A stretch of 64,000 bases of DNA, from NCBI RefSeq assembly GCF_010729895.1, contig NZ_AP022612.1, positions 4,030,001 to 4,094,000 of the forward strand, read 5' to 3'. Under the pieces are notes generated by a model that saw only the letters and a program-made list of their open reading frames with translations, was not told the origin of the DNA and ran no database searches. Positions within the stretch are counted from its first letter, which is position 1; each line of letters starts with the position of its first letter. Of the stretch, positions 62,849 to 64,000 are shown piece by piece. The position numbers and the translations under genes are program-made. The DNA is from Mycolicibacterium confluentis (GTDB lineage: Bacteria > Actinomycetota > Actinomycetes > Mycobacteriales > Mycobacteriaceae).

Positions 62849-63457
62849 ATGGCCAGGCCCAAGCAGCGCACACCCCAGCTGCGGGACCGGGTCCTCGCGA
62901 CCGCGGTCGACGTGCTCAGCCACGACGGCGTGTCCGGCTTCACCACACGCCGCGTCGCCGAGCGCGCCGGCACGTCGGTGCCCGCGGTCTATGAGCTGTT
63001 CACCGACAAGGCCGGCCTGGTCGAAGCCGTGTATTTCGAGGGCTTCCGGCGGCTGGGCCGGGCGCTGGCGCAGGTGCCCGAGACCGACTCACCGCTGACC
63101 GATCTCGAGCAGCTGATCCCGGTGTTCCGCCGGTTCTGCCTGGACCACCCGGCGCTGGCCCGGGTGATGTTCTCGCGCCCCCTCCAGGACTTCGACCCCA
63201 CCCCGGCCGATCTCGGCGTCGGCCAGCCGACGGTGCGCGATGTCCTGCTGGCCAAGGTGCGCCGGTGCGTCGAGACCGGCGCGCTGCGAGGCGATCCCGT
63301 CGACATCGCGCACGTCCTGCTGGCGCTCGCGCAGGGCCTGGCCGTCCAGGAGGGCGGACGCTGGCTCGGCGGTTCCGAGGAGTCTGTCGACCGGCGATGG
63401 CGGGTGGGGGTGCAGGGACTGCTGCGGGGGTTCGCGCCCCAGCTCAGGTGCCCGTGA
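62849..63457 (+). CDS. TetR-family regulator downstream of echA3
   Basis: A 202-residue TetR protein with helix-turn-helix RDRVLATAVDVLSHDGVSGF, RRVAERAGTSVPAVYELFTD at about residues 12-55 and a C-terminal ligand domain (IAHVLLALAQGLAVQEGGRW). It is nine bases after echA3 and probably represses that operon through the palindromes at 62072-62089. A CoA thioester is a likely ligand, by analogy with other TetR regulators of lipid genes. Confidence 0.85.
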   Translation: MARPKQRTPQLRDRVLATAVDVLSHDGVSGFTTRRVAERAGTSVPAVYELFTDKAGLVEAVYFEGFRRLGRALAQVPETDSPLTDLEQLIPVFRRFCLDHPALARVMFSRPLQDFDPTPADLGVGQPTVRDVLLAKVRRCVETGALRGDPVDIAHVLLALAQGLAVQEGGRWLGGSEESVDRRWRVGVQGLLRGFAPQLRCP

Positions 63458-63529
63458 GATCCCGTGCCCGCCCTGTTTCCGCCCAAAGGCAGCCTTCGGC
63501 GCATCCGTGGGCCGCGCTGACCCCGCCGG

Positions 63530-64000
63530 TCACTCTTCGGGCCGCACGACGTGCCCGCTCATCACCGACACCCGGTTGAACGCGTTGATGGCGGTGGCCA
63601 CCCAGACCACCGCGGACAGCTCGTCGGGAGTCAAAGCCATTGCTGCGCGCGCGTATTCGCGATCGAGAGTGTCGCGGTCGGGCAGCGTCGTGGTGACCTC
63701 GGCGAGTCGCAGCGCGGCCTGCTCACGCTCGTCGAACAGTTCGGTGTCGCGCCACACCGACACGGTGGCCAACTGCTTGTCGGAGACTCCGGCGGCGCTC
63801 GCGCGCCGGTGATGGATCTCCAGACAGGACGCACAGCCGTTCAGCTGGGACACCCGGATATTGACCAACTCGACCAGGCTGCGCGGCAGGCCCGCCTCCT
63901 TGGCCACGGTCGACACGGTGTTGGCGACGCCGACCAGGGCCTTGTAGGCCGTCGGCGACTGCTTGTCGATGTGGATGTGCTCGATGCGCTCGGTGTCCAT
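63530..64000 (-). CDS. Carboxymuconolactone decarboxylase/AhpD-like protein
   Basis: A 156-residue AhpD-like protein with the redox motif GCASCLEIHHRRA (Cys pair about 57 and 60, His after), typical of alkylhydroperoxidase AhpD core domains. LVELVNIRVSQLN and VATAINAFNRVSVMSG are also conserved. The ATG ends exactly at the window edge, so a longer N-terminus outside cannot be excluded. Reducing partner unknown; it may act in peroxide defence. Confidence 0.85.
   Translation of the reverse strand: MDTERIEHIHIDKQSPTAYKALVGVANTVSTVAKEAGLPRSLVELVNIRVSQLNGCASCLEIHHRRASAAGVSDKQLATVSVWRDTELFDEREQAALRLAEVTTTLPDRDTLDREYARAAMALTPDELSAVVWVATAINAFNRVSVMSGHVVRPEE

Overview
The window is high-GC actinobacterial DNA and comes from a Mycobacterium, most likely a rapidly growing Mycolicibacterium close to but not identical with M. 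smegmatis. The evidence is the pair of mycolic-acid methyltransferases, the hadABC dehydratase genes, the Mce ATPase gene, a mycofactocin-type SDR, and gene order that matches (from memory) M. tuberculosis Rv0632c-Rv0655 and Rv0667-Rv0688 read in reverse. RpoB carries a short insertion that is absent from both M. smegmatis and M. tuberculosis as I remember them. No rRNA, CRISPR array, insertion sequence, phage or plasmid feature was seen.

Layout. 1-10.7 kb is mainly amino-acid (arginine) catabolism: an Lrp regulator diverges from ddaH-rocD-permease-usp, and an arcD-arcA pair lies nearby. Both blocks are interleaved with the FAD reductase and mycofactocin-type SDR that normally follow tuf. 10.8-17 kb is the str operon on the minus strand (rpsL-rpsG-fusA-tuf, then a SHOCT membrane protein), preceded by a TetR regulator. 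17-22 kb holds a pair of DUF3060 exported proteins and a lipid-catabolic operon (fadE8-echA4-PaaX-like-echA5). 22-31.4 kb has a PAP2 membrane protein and rpoB-rpoC with promoter and terminator. 31.5-38 kb has a secreted tandem alpha/beta hydrolase, the Mce ATPase gene mkl, a carotenoid oxygenase and its TetR regulator. 38-45 kb has rplJ-rplL and a coupled sugar operon (GH38 mannosidase, a FabD2-position protein, ROK kinase). 45-53 kb has an M20 amidohydrolase, a WYL regulator diverging from two DinB proteins, an ABC1 kinase, a lipase-like hydrolase and two mycolate methyltransferases. 53-58.7 kb is secE-nusG-rplK-rplA, hadABC, rpmG and three tRNAs (Trp, Met, Thr). 58.7-64 kb has an NsrR-like regulator with flavohemoglobin, a metallo-beta-lactamase hydrolase, a broken DUF2235 gene, an echA3-TetR operon and an AhpD-like protein.

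How it fits together. A conserved core for transcription, translation and mycolate synthesis is interrupted by accessory metabolic modules that carry their own regulators. Several modules have a visible palindrome or repeat beside the regulator gene: Lrp/ddaH, carotenoid oxygenase/TetR, WYL/DinB, NsrR/hmp, echA3/TetR, and a KstR-like box before the SDR. Five starts look leaderless, with a -10 hexamer 6-7 nt before the start codon: ddaH, fadE8, the cupin gene, hadA and the nsrR-like gene. The least ordinary items are the two arginine blocks, the 967-residue tandem hydrolase upstream of rpoB, the WYL-DinB-DinB module and the decayed DUF2235 and NhaC remnants. All functional calls are from reading the sequence and recalling protein families; no database search was run.
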